From Sphaerotilus hippei (GTDB taxonomy: Bacteria > Pseudomonadota > Gammaproteobacteria > Burkholderiales > Burkholderiaceae_C): a stretch of 64,000 nt of DNA. The notes below the pieces were generated by a model. The model searched no databases. It was not told the origin of the DNA and saw nothing but the letters and a program-made list of their open reading frames with translations. Positions within the stretch are counted from its first letter, which is position 1. The number at the start of each line of letters is the position of its first letter. The stretch lies in contig NZ_QJJS01000015.1 of the NCBI RefSeq assembly GCF_003201595.1, positions 1 through 64,000 on the forward strand. Reading direction: 5' to 3'. Below are positions 1-8,358 of this stretch, piece by piece. Position numbers and translations under genes: made by a program.

Positions 1-116
1 AGCAACTCCTCCAGCGGGTAGCGGCAACGCCGGCTGCGCGGGTCGTCGAGTTCGGCGAACGCCGCCAGGTCGCCGAGGGCTTCAGGCGCGGGGGGCAGGG
101 GCTGGTTGTCGGGCAT
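1..116 (-). CDS. ISAs1-family transposase, N-terminal fragment cut by the window edge
   Basis: A minus-strand reading frame starts with ATG at 116 and runs off the window after about 38 codons. The peptide contains DDPRSRRCRYPLEELL, which resembles the N-terminal signature of ISAs1-family DDE transposases (a DPR motif followed by an arginine-rich stretch and YPL.ELL). Nothing more of the gene is visible, so it cannot be said whether it is intact. It lies 84 bp beyond the leader-distal end of the CRISPR array and may mark a second insertion sequence bounding the locus. Confidence 0.6.
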   Translation of the reverse strand, partial: MPDNQPLPPAPEALGDLAAFAELDDPRSRRCRYPLEEL

Positions 117-200
117 CGGGGGCGTCAAAAACTCGCTCTTGTAGCACCGATTTCAGGCAAGAGCTTCATGCAATCGCCCTGCACCTACTACGGGCAGACA

Positions 201-2872
201 TTTCTGAGCTGCCTATCCGGCAGTGAACCTCGCGGATGAGCTGGATGGCGACGGCGTCCTTTTCTGAGCTGCCTATCCGGCAGTGAACGCCATCAGCGCC
301 CTGCCCGGTCTGTTCGGCCTTTTCTGAGCTGCCTATCCGGCAGTGAACGTGGTGCACGTGGGTCTGGGACGAGCCGGCGTTTTCTGAGCTGCCTATCCGG
401 CAGTGAACCTTGCCTTCGGCGGTCCACAGATTGCCGCCCATTTCTGAGCTGCCTATCCGGCAGTGAACGCGGCGGGCGAGCGGGCGCAGGGTGCGCACCT
501 TTTCTGAGCTGCCTATCCGGCAGTGAACTCACGCTCGGCGTCTCGGCCGTCGGCCTGGTCTTTCTGAGCTGCCTATCCGGCAGTGAACAAGCGCCGGGTT
601 GTCGGCGAGATGCCGAACTTTTTCTGAGCTGCCTATCCGGCAGTGAACAGGGAGTTGGCCAAAGAGAGCTTTCCTCAGCATTTCTGAGCTGCCTATCCGG
701 CAGTGAACTCTACCGGATGATTCGGCAACGCGCGTTGATCTTTCTGAGCTGCCTATCCGGCAGTGAACCCAACACCGTCAAGGCCCGCGTGCGTCTGTTT
801 TTTCTGAGCTGCCTATCCGGCAGTGAACATCACGACCGATGACGGCCGGTTCGGCGTCTCTTTCTGAGCTGCCTATCCGGCAGTGAACCTCGGACGTGCA
901 GACCAAGAACAGCCCGCTGTTTTCTGAGCTGCCTATCCGGCAGTGAACCGGCGACGACGTGTTCGGCCAGATGCTGGCTCTTTCTGAGCTGCCTATCCGG
1001 CAGTGAACGGTCGTGGTGGCGGCCTGGATGCGCCCACCCATTTCTGAGCTGCCTATCCGGCAGTGAACCACTCAGACATGCCCGATTCAGGCGTCTGCAC
1101 TTTCTGAGCTGCCTATCCGGCAGTGAACTGTCCCTATTGGCGAGTCGACGATTTCATATTTTTCTGAGCTGCCTATCCGGCAGTGAACCGCACGGCCCAG
1201 ATCGGGGCCGAGCAGGCCACTTTCTGAGCTGCCTATCCGGCAGTGAACCGACTGGTAAACCCGCCAGCCCATCGCAGCCATTTCTGAGCTGCCTATCCGG
1301 CAGTGAACTCGATGATGGATTGAGCCATCGCGGTCCTGATTTTCTGAGCTGCCTATCCGGCAGTGAACTCGACCCTGTCGCCCTCGTGACGACCTGCGCT
1401 TTTCTGAGCTGCCTATCCGGCAGTGAACCGAAACCCTGCGAGCTGTGCACCGCTGGGTTTGTTTCTGAGCTGCCTATCCGGCAGTGAACATCAGCCATCC
1501 GCGCCAATCCCAGATCAGCCATTTCTGAGCTGCCTATCCGGCAGTGAACATCGCGCTGGGCAAGGCCGTGACGGCCGGCTCTTTCTGAGCTGCCTATCCG
1601 GCAGTGAACGAACCCTCAGCAGGACGGTACATGCCACCAGATTTCTGAGCTGCCTATCCGGCAGTGAACAAGCATCCACGGCGCAAGGGCGGCGACCAGT
1701 GTTTCTGAGCTGCCTATCCGGCAGTGAACCACACGGTCAGGATGCCCGGCGGATCGTAGTATTTCTGAGCTGCCTATCCGGCAGTGAACGTGGCCCATGC
1801 CCCGCTCGTGGCGCTGGTGGCTTTCTGAGCTGCCTATCCGGCAGTGAACTTGCTGGTCTCACGGTGACGATGACTGCCAACTTTCTGAGCTGCCTATCCG
1901 GCAGTGAACACGCGGGCCTTGACGGTGTTGGCCGGGGCGGTTTTCTGAGCTGCCTATCCGGCAGTGAACCATCGCCACCGGCAGCACCGCGGCCGACTTC
2001 GTTTCTGAGCTGCCTATCCGGCAGTGAACACGACGTTCAGCTACTCAGCCGGGGTCATGATTTTCTGAGCTGCCTATCCGGCAGTGAACACCAGATCGTC
2101 CCGCCGGGCCTGGGAGTGCTGTTTCTGAGCTGCCTATCCGGCAGTGAACGGCGCAAAGCACGCCCTGGTGGCGGCGTTCCTTTTCTGAGCTGCCTATCCG
2201 GCAGTGAACGCATCACGGCACGCACACAGAGCAGCAGCCACGTTTCTGAGCTGCCTATCCGGCAGTGAACTCGAGCGCGCGGCACTCGCGGATGAGCTGG
2301 ATTTTCTGAGCTGCCTATCCGGCAGTGAACCTGGCCGCCCGCGTGTCCACCGTGTTCGACCATTTCTGAGCTGCCTATCCGGCAGTGAACGGACGGCCCC
2401 GTCAGTGCTGCGGTGGGCCACTTTTTCTGAGCTGCCTATCCGGCAGTGAACGCCGAGCGTGACGATCAGCTCCTGCTGCTCGGGTTTCTGAGCTGCCTAT
2501 CCGGCAGTGAACACGTGGCGTCCAACCTGACCCGCCAGCTCCGCTTTCTGAGCTGCCTATCCGGCAGTGAACGGCACCACCAACGAGACCGGCGACAGCT
2601 ACGATTTCTGAGCTGCCTATCCGGCAGTGAACAGCGTGTAGGCCTCGCCGGCCCGCAGCTCGACTTTCTGAGCTGCCTATCCGGCAGTGAACTCAGGCGA
2701 GGTTGCCGCCGGCCATCGCGTAAGTTTCTGAGCTGCCTATCCGGCAGTGAACGTTTCCGTCCAGCGTGCTGCCGGGATCGGTGCTTTCTGAGCTGCCTAT
2801 CCGGCAGTGAACTCACCCGCCTGAACAACGAGATCCCGGCGGTCTTTCTGAGCTGCCTATCCGGCAGTGAAC
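201..2872 (-). CRISPR. Type I-F CRISPR array, 45 repeats and 44 spacers
   Basis: A 28-bp repeat occurs 45 times, from 201-228 to 2845-2872. In the transcribed (minus) sense it starts GTTCACTGCCGGATAGGCAG and ends CTCAGAAA, a typical I-F repeat with the CTGCC/GGCAG hairpin cut by Cas6f. By eye all copies are identical, including the leader-distal one. Spacers are 32 nt (60-bp period) except four of 33 nt, at 1429-1461, 2210-2242, 2391-2423 and 2452-2484. Repeat orientation and the position of the cas genes show that transcription runs right to left, so the newest spacer is 2813-2844 and the oldest 229-260. Spacers 229-260 and 2271-2302 share 18 nt, and spacers 769-800 and 1910-1941 share 22 nt in opposite orientation, so some targets were sampled twice. 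Long ORFs across the array are artefacts of the repeats. Confidence 0.99.
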
Positions 2873-2883
2873 TCGCGGGCTAG

Positions 2884-4062
2884 GGAAGGTCTGCACAAAG
2901 CCCAAGCACGCGGGCTACATGGCTGAGCAAATGGGAATGTGATGCAACCTCGGCATGTTTCAACCCAATTTCCAGGCTTGCGGCGCCCAGCGGCGGGCCA
3001 CACAGGCCCTTTTGGCGAATTGCGGGCGCACTCATGCCAGCACTCCCAACAGCTTGCGCCGCACCATCCACAGATTGGCCAGCGCAAACAGCGTGTGCAA
3101 CTGCGCCGTGTTCTTGGCCAATCCGCGGTAGCGCACTTTGACGTGCCCAAACTGGCGTTTGACGACCCGGAACGGATGCTCCACTCGCGCCCGAATGCCC
3201 GCCTTGACCTTCTCCAGTTGCTCGGTCAGGGCTTCCATCGGCTTGGCCGGGTCGAGCGTGCGGCGCTTGCCAGGCCGCATCGCGATGTTCCAGGTCACGT
3301 CAGCCCGGGCGTCCGGGCGTTTGCCAGCGCCTTGGTAGCCCGCGTCGGCAAAGACTTCACGGTCGCCGGGCCGCAGCAGGCTGTTGGCTTCGGTCACGTC
3401 GTTGACGGCGCCGCTGGTGCCCCTCACGGTGTGCACCAGGCCCGACTCCAGGTCCACGCCGATGTGGCACTTCATGCCGAAGTACCACTGCTGGCCTTTG
3501 CGGCTTTGCTTCATTTCCGGATCACGTTCGCCGCTGCTGTTCTTGGTCGAACTCGGCGCGGCAATCAAGGTGGCATCCACCACCGTGCCGCTCTTGAGCA
3601 TCACGCCCTTGGCACTCAGCAGGTCGTTGACGGTCTGCAGGATCTGGCCAGCCAGCTTGTGCTTCTCCAGCACGTGGCGAAACCGCAGGATCGTGCTCTC
3701 GTCGGGAAGCCGCTCATCCCAGCCTTCCACGCCCGCGAACTCGCGAAACACCGGCATGTCGTGCAGCGCTTCTTCCATCGCCGGGTCGCTCAGGGCGAAC
3801 CACTGTTGCATGAAGTGAATGCGCAGCATGGTTTCCGGCGAGAAGGGTGGCCGGCCGCGCTTGCCTTCGGGCAAGTACGGCGACACCAGTGCCACCAGAT
3901 CGGCCCAAGGCACGACCTTCTCCATCTCGGCCAGGAACTCCCGGCGCCGTGTTCGCTTGGCCGTCTGTCCCAAGCCCAGGCTGTGCTGCTTCATGGACCG
4001 TATCGTCTCAGTGCTTCAGGCCCATGCCAAGCACGGCTTGGGGCGATTTATGCAGACTGTCC
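2884..4062 (-). mobile_element. IS5-family insertion sequence inside the CRISPR leader
   Basis: A 1179-bp element has imperfect terminal inverted repeats: the left end reads GGAAGGTCTGCACAAA and the right end, on the other strand, GGACAGTCTGCATAAA (3 mismatches in 16). It is flanked by CTAG on both sides (2880-2883 and 4063-4066), a target duplication typical of IS5-family elements. It carries one transposase gene, in the same direction as the array and the cas genes. The insertion point is 7 bp plus the duplicated CTAG from the first repeat, so it separates the array from nearly all of its leader. Transcription running out of the transposase would enter the array in the sense direction. Confidence 0.93.
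3032..3994 (-). CDS. IS5-family transposase
   Basis: A 320-residue DDE transposase, full length for the IS5 group. The N-terminal DUF772-like region is visible (SPETMLRIHFMQQWFALSD, then LPDESTILRFRHVLE). The catalytic core follows: VVDATLIAAP with the first Asp, then EVFADAGYQG with the second, and RARVEHPFRVVKRQFG with the Glu. The frame is intact between the terminal repeats, so the element may still be able to move. Its expression could matter beyond transposition because its mRNA points into the CRISPR array 160 bp downstream. Codon use is less GC-rich at third positions than the housekeeping genes of this window. Confidence 0.95.
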   Translation of the reverse strand: MKQHSLGLGQTAKRTRRREFLAEMEKVVPWADLVALVSPYLPEGKRGRPPFSPETMLRIHFMQQWFALSDPAMEEALHDMPVFREFAGVEGWDERLPDESTILRFRHVLEKHKLAGQILQTVNDLLSAKGVMLKSGTVVDATLIAAPSSTKNSSGERDPEMKQSRKGQQWYFGMKCHIGVDLESGLVHTVRGTSGAVNDVTEANSLLRPGDREVFADAGYQGAGKRPDARADVTWNIAMRPGKRRTLDPAKPMEALTEQLEKVKAGIRARVEHPFRVVKRQFGHVKVRYRGLAKNTAQLHTLFALANLWMVRRKLLGVLA

Positions 4063-4216
4063 CTAGCCAAAAACACGCACAAGTGCCTGATGCACAAAGA
4101 ATTTTGCCACAAGTGGGCCGTTGCCCCAAAATTTCTGTGGCAGGTGTAAGTTGTTGATTTTTAAAGAATGATGCCTGACCCCTGAAAAAAGGGTCGGGCG
4201 GGTGCCGGGGCGTGGG
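4063..4216 (-). promoter_or_regulatory. CRISPR leader, now displaced from its array by the IS
   Basis: This AT-rich stretch lies between cas6f and the IS and was next to the array before the insertion. On the minus strand it carries a perfect IHF consensus (AATCAACAACTTA, 4147-4159) and a second, weaker IHF-like site (4080-4092, two mismatches). Next to cas6f it has an inverted repeat (4173-4199) whose arms flank a T-run on the transcribed strand, as is common in I-F leaders. IHF bending of the leader is known to be needed for I-F spacer integration. Restoring the pre-insertion sequence puts the perfect site about 95 bp from the first repeat; now it is about 1.27 kb away. Confidence 0.8.
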
Positions 4217-4780
4217 TCAGAACCAGGGGACTGAGCCGGTCTGGCTCAGGCCGTAGGCGCTGAATTCGCCTGGTGCGGGGGCGTCGAGCAGCGGGCCGTG
4301 ATCGATGAACAGGCGGAACTTCTGGCCTGAACTCGTGCTGCACAGTTGCACGAAGGGCAGGTGCAGCGTCTGGGCGGCACTGTCCGGAATGCGCTGCCGT
4401 GCCTGCTCGGCGTCGAGGTCGTGGCGGCGCATCAGGCGGCGGCGCAGGCGTTCGGGGTTGCTTTGTGCCTGCACCCGCCGCACGACACGATGCCGCGCGT
4501 CGGAGGGGGTTGGTGCGCTGCGGCTGAGCGCCACGTGGTCACGCATGCCGGTCAGCCAGTCGCTCGCCTCCAGCGTGGTCAGCGGCTCGCTGTGCCCATG
4601 CAGCCGCAGCCGGGTTCCCAGGTGCGGCGCTCGTGTGTCGACCCCCGGGAAGCTGACACCGATGCCTCCGAAACCCTGCTTGACGAGGGCGCGGTGCAAC
4701 TTGGCGAACAGGGCGTTCATCAGTTGCGGCGCTGGAAACTCCGGGTCGGGCCGCAGCTCGATGTCGAGGTAATGGTCCAT
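4217..4780 (-). CDS. cas6f: Cas6f (Csy4) crRNA endoribonuclease
   Basis: This 187-residue protein opens with MDHYLDIELRPDPEF, the standard Cas6f/Csy4 N-terminus. It cuts the I-F precursor at the base of each repeat hairpin and stays bound to the crRNA 3' hairpin. With the ATG at 4780, the expected catalytic histidine is residue 29 (FAKLHRALV), the numbering known from Pseudomonas Csy4, which supports this start over the GTG one codon upstream. An arginine-rich helix follows near the middle (RHRVVRRVQ ... RLRRRLMRRHD) and would contact the RNA hairpin. It is the last gene of the cas8f-cas5f-cas7f-cas6f operon, 3 bp after the cas7f stop, and looks intact. Confidence 0.96.
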   Translation of the reverse strand: MDHYLDIELRPDPEFPAPQLMNALFAKLHRALVKQGFGGIGVSFPGVDTRAPHLGTRLRLHGHSEPLTTLEASDWLTGMRDHVALSRSAPTPSDARHRVVRRVQAQSNPERLRRRLMRRHDLDAEQARQRIPDSAAQTLHLPFVQLCSTSSGQKFRLFIDHGPLLDAPAPGEFSAYGLSQTGSVPWF

Positions 4781-4783
4781 CAC

Positions 4784-5839
4784 TCAGTCCTTGCCGGCAT
4801 CGCCGAACACACCGCCGCGGATCAGGGTGGCCATGACGAAGTGCTGTTGCTCGATGGCTGGCGTGTCGTCGCGCAGGACCCAGTTGTCCAGCAGCGTGTA
4901 GAAATCGGCCTTCCGCTTGGGCTGTCGATAGGCCCGGCCCTCGGTCGTGACCGAGCCGTAGGGCTCCACGGCGATGGGGCCGAGGCCGAGTTCCTCGGCG
5001 TCCGGGTACCAGGTGTCGATGGTGCGCAGCGCATTGCCGATCTTCTGCGAGTGGATGCCGGCGACCTTGTTGACGCCGGCCGTCACGCTGTAGAGCGTCT
5101 TGCTCTTGTCGCCCCGGCCACGGTCGAGGATCAGCTCCTGCGAGGGGAAGACCTCCTGACCCCCTCCGATCCGGGCAAATGCCGTGACTTGCAGCAGCAC
5201 ATGGCGTTGGCCAGCCAGGCCGTTGGCCAGCAGCTGCGCCAGTTCGTCGAGCCCGGCTGGCGCAGCGCTGAACTGTCGCATGGGCAGCGTCAGCGCATCG
5301 AAGGTCCAGACACGGGTGGCTTGGCCGTTTTCCAGATGGGCGACGCGGACCTCTACCGATTCGGCGCCAATGCGGTTGCGCCACAGGAAGCGGCCGTTGG
5401 CCAGGTTGTGGGCGTAGCGTCGGGCCAGCTCGTCGTAGCCCTGGCTGCTCACGTAGCTCGCCACGGTCTGCAGCAGCTTGGTCTTGTATTCGGCACTGTT
5501 GCAGGCCGAAGGCGTGCCTGCACCACCCAGCACGCGCAGCGTGAAGCTGACGCGCAGGGTGTCGGCCTCGGCCGGCAGGGCCGCCACGTCGACGGTTTGC
5601 AGGTTGGGGTTCTCGATGGCGGCATCGAGCTTGGCGGGATCCTGGTCCTTGGTCTTGAGTCGGTTGGAAATGGTGCCCCGCACCGATTTTTCATTCACCG
5701 CGATCGGTGCCCAGGCATGGTTCTGGTCACGCTCGGCCCACAGGCCGGCGTGAAGCAGCGCATCGGACGGATCGAGCTTGCGTTCGAATGCCAAGACCGA
5801 AGCGGTGGCAAGGGCGGTGGCGTCTTTTTTCGTGGCCAT
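4784..5839 (-). CDS. cas7f: Cas7f (Csy3) crRNA-guided surveillance complex backbone
   Basis: This 351-residue protein starts [29 protein letters not shown], matching the Cas7f/Csy3 family, which forms the six-subunit backbone of the I-F surveillance complex along the spacer part of the crRNA. The size is usual for the family. The start at 5839 is preceded by AGGGAG at good spacing; an ORF extension upstream has no such site and overlaps cas5f. It lies 19 bp after cas5f and 3 bp before cas6f. The [19 protein letters not shown] segment is family-typical. Backbone subunits of this type flip out every sixth base of the guide, which bears on how the mini-CRISPR guide at 8359-8440 would read its target. 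Confidence 0.96.
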   Translation of the reverse strand: MATKKDATALATASVLAFERKLDPSDALLHAGLWAERDQNHAWAPIAVNEKSVRGTISNRLKTKDQDPAKLDAAIENPNLQTVDVAALPAEADTLRVSFTLRVLGGAGTPSACNSAEYKTKLLQTVASYVSSQGYDELARRYAHNLANGRFLWRNRIGAESVEVRVAHLENGQATRVWTFDALTLPMRQFSAAPAGLDELAQLLANGLAGQRHVLLQVTAFARIGGGQEVFPSQELILDRGRGDKSKTLYSVTAGVNKVAGIHSQKIGNALRTIDTWYPDAEELGLGPIAVEPYGSVTTEGRAYRQPKRKADFYTLLDNWVLRDDTPAIEQQHFVMATLIRGGVFGDAGKD

Positions 5840-5858
5840 GATGAAAACTCCCTGAGTG

Positions 5859-6956
5859 TCAGAACAGTGAAGGTTGCTGCGCTTGTGCAGCGGGGGGCAG
5901 GAAAACAGGCAGCATGGGTGCGCAGGCCGGATCACCTGGCTCGGCGTCGGCTGGAGCCGGTGCGCGGTAGTCGTTCCGGCAGCGGTACAGGCCGGTGGGC
6001 TCGTCGTGATCGCCGTACCAGAGCAGGTCCTGCACGCTGGTCAAACGATGCGGGCTGATCCACTGGCCAAGTGAATAGACACTCTCGACAAAACGGAAGT
6101 GCGTGCTGCGGTCGCGGGCGCCCGCCACCTCGCCCGGCTCGTAGAGTGGCGACAAGGCGGCATAGCCCACCGGGATCGGCACGATCCAGCCTGCAGGGCG
6201 ATCGTGTTGCCAGGTCACCGCCTCGACGAGTTCGCCCGTGCGCGGGTTTTCAACCTGGGTGCGCTGGGCGCGGTAGTTCAGCCGCGAGAGGTCGAGCCAG
6301 GCGTCCAGCAGGCTGGCGCCGGGCTGGGCAGCCTGCAGCTTGGCGTGGTGGTTGTGCAGCAGGTCGTCGCGAGAGACCAAGGCAAAGCCCGGCAACCAGC
6401 GCAAGCGCCAACTGCGGAAGGCCTTGGTTTGCTCAGCGCCCTCCGGACCCAGCGGCAGCAGTTGCGGGCGCTGCTGTCGCGCCGTCGGGCCGCCCGCACT
6501 GTGGGGCAGGGCGGGCATCACGCTGCCTCCGGCCACACGCATGCCGGCCAGGTGGTCGGCCACCGTCTGGGCCACGCGCTGGCGGGTGGCGTCGTCTTCG
6601 CCCAGCACCGTACCCACCACGCCGAACACCAGCGAGATGTCCAGGTGGATGCGTCCCTCTTCGACGATCGATGCCGAACTGCCGTCGGCATTGACCGGAT
6701 TGCGGCTGAGCCGGAAGGCGCGGGTGAAGCCGCCTTCGGTGGTCTGCGCCTCGTGGCCATGGCAGATGACACCGACGCCATTGAAGTTGAGCCCCAGTTC
6801 GGCGCCCAGCCTGCGCTCCAGGCTGTGCATGGTGCCCAGCAAGGCCGACATGGCGGGAGCTCCCCAGGTGAGCGGGCTCGAAATGGCGTTGGCGTTCTGG
6901 ATCCGCAGCCGGGGAATGACCAGCACCCCGGTGATGGTGGGCAGCTCAGTCGGCAT
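5859..6956 (-). CDS. cas5f: Cas5f (Csy2) surveillance-complex subunit
   Basis: This 365-residue protein contains [25 protein letters not shown] near its N-terminus (split here by family convention: [19 protein letters not shown]), the hallmark of Cas5f/Csy2. With Cas8f it caps the 5' handle of the crRNA (CUCAGAAA in this system). The length is slightly above many family members, because of a proline/alanine-rich C-terminal tail after residue 335 that looks disordered. Its start overlaps the end of cas8f by 11 bp, which indicates translational coupling. The frame is intact. Confidence 0.96.
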   Translation of the reverse strand: MPTELPTITGVLVIPRLRIQNANAISSPLTWGAPAMSALLGTMHSLERRLGAELGLNFNGVGVICHGHEAQTTEGGFTRAFRLSRNPVNADGSSASIVEEGRIHLDISLVFGVVGTVLGEDDATRQRVAQTVADHLAGMRVAGGSVMPALPHSAGGPTARQQRPQLLPLGPEGAEQTKAFRSWRLRWLPGFALVSRDDLLHNHHAKLQAAQPGASLLDAWLDLSRLNYRAQRTQVENPRTGELVEAVTWQHDRPAGWIVPIPVGYAALSPLYEPGEVAGARDRSTHFRFVESVYSLGQWISPHRLTSVQDLLWYGDHDEPTGLYRCRNDYRAPAPADAEPGDPACAPMLPVFLPPAAQAQQPSLF

Positions 6957-8241
6957 GGCTCATCTCCCATTCGTAGGCCGCCAGTTCATCGGCCAGCTCG
7001 GTTTGCCAGTGCTGGTGCTCGGGGTCGCCCATGTGCAGCCGCTGCTTGCTGCTGAGTTGGCCGTTGAGCCAGTTGGCATAACGCCCCGCCAGAACATCAG
7101 GCCAGTCGCTGGGTCGTTCATCGGCGGCGCCCGCATCGACCCAGACCTTCTCGGCCGGATGCAGGCGGCATTCGGGGTCGTCGCTCCAGCCGTCCGGCAG
7201 CGTGCGGAACGCCACGCCGAACAACACGAAGTGCGAGATCAGCTCGAGGGCCAGTTCATCGCGGGCGTCGCGCGTGTCCATCGTTTTTGGCGGATCGGTC
7301 TCCAGAAAGTCGCGCAAGGCCTTGACGGCTTGCCAGACGCCGTCCTGTCGCTCGAAGCGCTTGAACAAGGTGTCCGAGCGCAGCAGCGGAGCCAGATCAC
7401 GCGCTTGCCAGACCGGTGGCAGCGAGGCGAGCAGGTAGTTGTTGCCGCCGCGCTCGCTGTTCAGCTGCGACACGTTCTGAGGCTTGGTGCCACCCAGCTT
7501 CTGGACGGCCAGGTTCAGGTAGTCGCGTGTCGGCCGCTCATGGAACTCTTTTTCCCGACGGGCCTGGCGGGCTTCCTTGGCGGCTTCGCTGAAGCGGTCG
7601 TCCTGGATGACCGCGTGTACCTGGTGCGCCAGCGAGCTGGCGTAAAGCGGTGCCAGCAGGTGGAAGTCGGCATCGCTCACCGGGTCTTCGCCCACCAGCC
7701 AATAGACCTGCTTGGCCAGCGTGTGGCTGGCCACTCGGCCACGGGCTTGTACCAGGCTGGTGAAGGCTTCGACCCATTCGGCGGCCTGCTCGGGCTGGTC
7801 GCTCAGGGCAGCGGCCACATCGGCATCGCCTGCCAGCATGAGAGCCAGAAGGTTTCGGCCCTCATGCTCCAGCTTGAGGAGCTTGAAGACATCCAGCGCG
7901 GCGGCGTTGCCCACCACGTCGCTGGCAAAGTCATCGCCGAGGCAATGGCTGCCGACCAGGACCTGTGGGGGCAAGCCGGCCGGCGGGCAATAGAGATTAG
8001 TGCCCTTGGCATCGGGGTGAGTGGGTTTGAGCGAGTGCGTCACCGCCTGGATCTGGCTGACACGTCGTGCAGCATCACCCAGCCAGGTGCTGTGCTCGTA
8101 CTGCGCTCGAAGCGCTTGGGCAGCGACATCACGCTGCGGATCATCGGCCTTCAGCTTCTCCAGCTTGGCATCGCAGCGTTCCTTGAGGAACTGAGCGATG
8201 ACAGCCCGGATGACTGCCGACCTCCCTGATAGGTTCGACAT
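6946..8241 (-). CDS. cas8f: Cas8f (Csy1) large subunit of the I-F complex
   Basis: This 431-residue protein is first in the interference operon. Its sequence (for example AQFLKERCDAKLEKL near the N-terminus and KTMDTRDARDELALELISHF later) fits Cas8f/Csy1, the subunit that reads the CC PAM and recruits Cas2-3. I place the start at ATG 8241 because AGGAAGG lies five bases upstream; the ORF could extend nine codons further but without such a site. The 215-bp gap upstream, towards cas3, must contain its promoter and also contains the mini-CRISPR and its matching site. The C-terminus overlaps cas5f by 11 bp. Confidence 0.94.
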   Translation of the reverse strand: MSNLSGRSAVIRAVIAQFLKERCDAKLEKLKADDPQRDVAAQALRAQYEHSTWLGDAARRVSQIQAVTHSLKPTHPDAKGTNLYCPPAGLPPQVLVGSHCLGDDFASDVVGNAAALDVFKLLKLEHEGRNLLALMLAGDADVAAALSDQPEQAAEWVEAFTSLVQARGRVASHTLAKQVYWLVGEDPVSDADFHLLAPLYASSLAHQVHAVIQDDRFSEAAKEARQARREKEFHERPTRDYLNLAVQKLGGTKPQNVSQLNSERGGNNYLLASLPPVWQARDLAPLLRSDTLFKRFERQDGVWQAVKALRDFLETDPPKTMDTRDARDELALELISHFVLFGVAFRTLPDGWSDDPECRLHPAEKVWVDAGAADERPSDWPDVLAGRYANWLNGQLSSKQRLHMGDPEHQHWQTELADELAAYEWEMSHAD

Positions 8242-8301
8242 AGATCCTTCCTGAGTCAGTTGCGGCAAGAGCGCCGCTCTGTGTTGATGGACTGTACGGC
8301 A

Positions 8302-8331
8302 TTGTTAACCATTGCAGTACCAGAATGGAAT
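8302..8331. promoter_or_regulatory. Candidate promoter with a built-in protospacer (CC PAM at 8309-8310)
   Basis: The 18 bases 8311-8328 (ATTGCAGTACCAGAATGG) match the first 18 bases of the mini-CRISPR spacer (from 8386) at 15 positions and are preceded directly by CC, the I-F PAM. On the plus strand the site lies between TTGTTA (8302-8307) and TGGAAT (8326-8331), 18 bp apart, a fair sigma-70-like pair with a start near 8338 that would transcribe the mini-CRISPR. Read on the minus strand the same bases give a weaker pair (TTCCAT, TAACAA, 17 bp apart) facing cas8f. A surveillance complex bound here would block either promoter. The promoter calls are by eye; the sequence match is direct. Confidence 0.6.
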
Positions 8332-8358
8332 TTTTTATTGACGGGGTCTGTATGCTTC

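Noticed and set aside
141-200. Possible further degenerate repeat at the distal end of the array
   Set aside because: At the expected position around 141-168 no hairpin half-sites or handle sequence is recognisable.
1423-2268. Long repetitive open frames across the array, with units such as FLSCLSGSE or VHCRIGSSE
   Set aside because: They are translations of the 28-bp CRISPR repeat with 32-nt spacers; the 60-bp period keeps the frame open. No start signals and no protein family.
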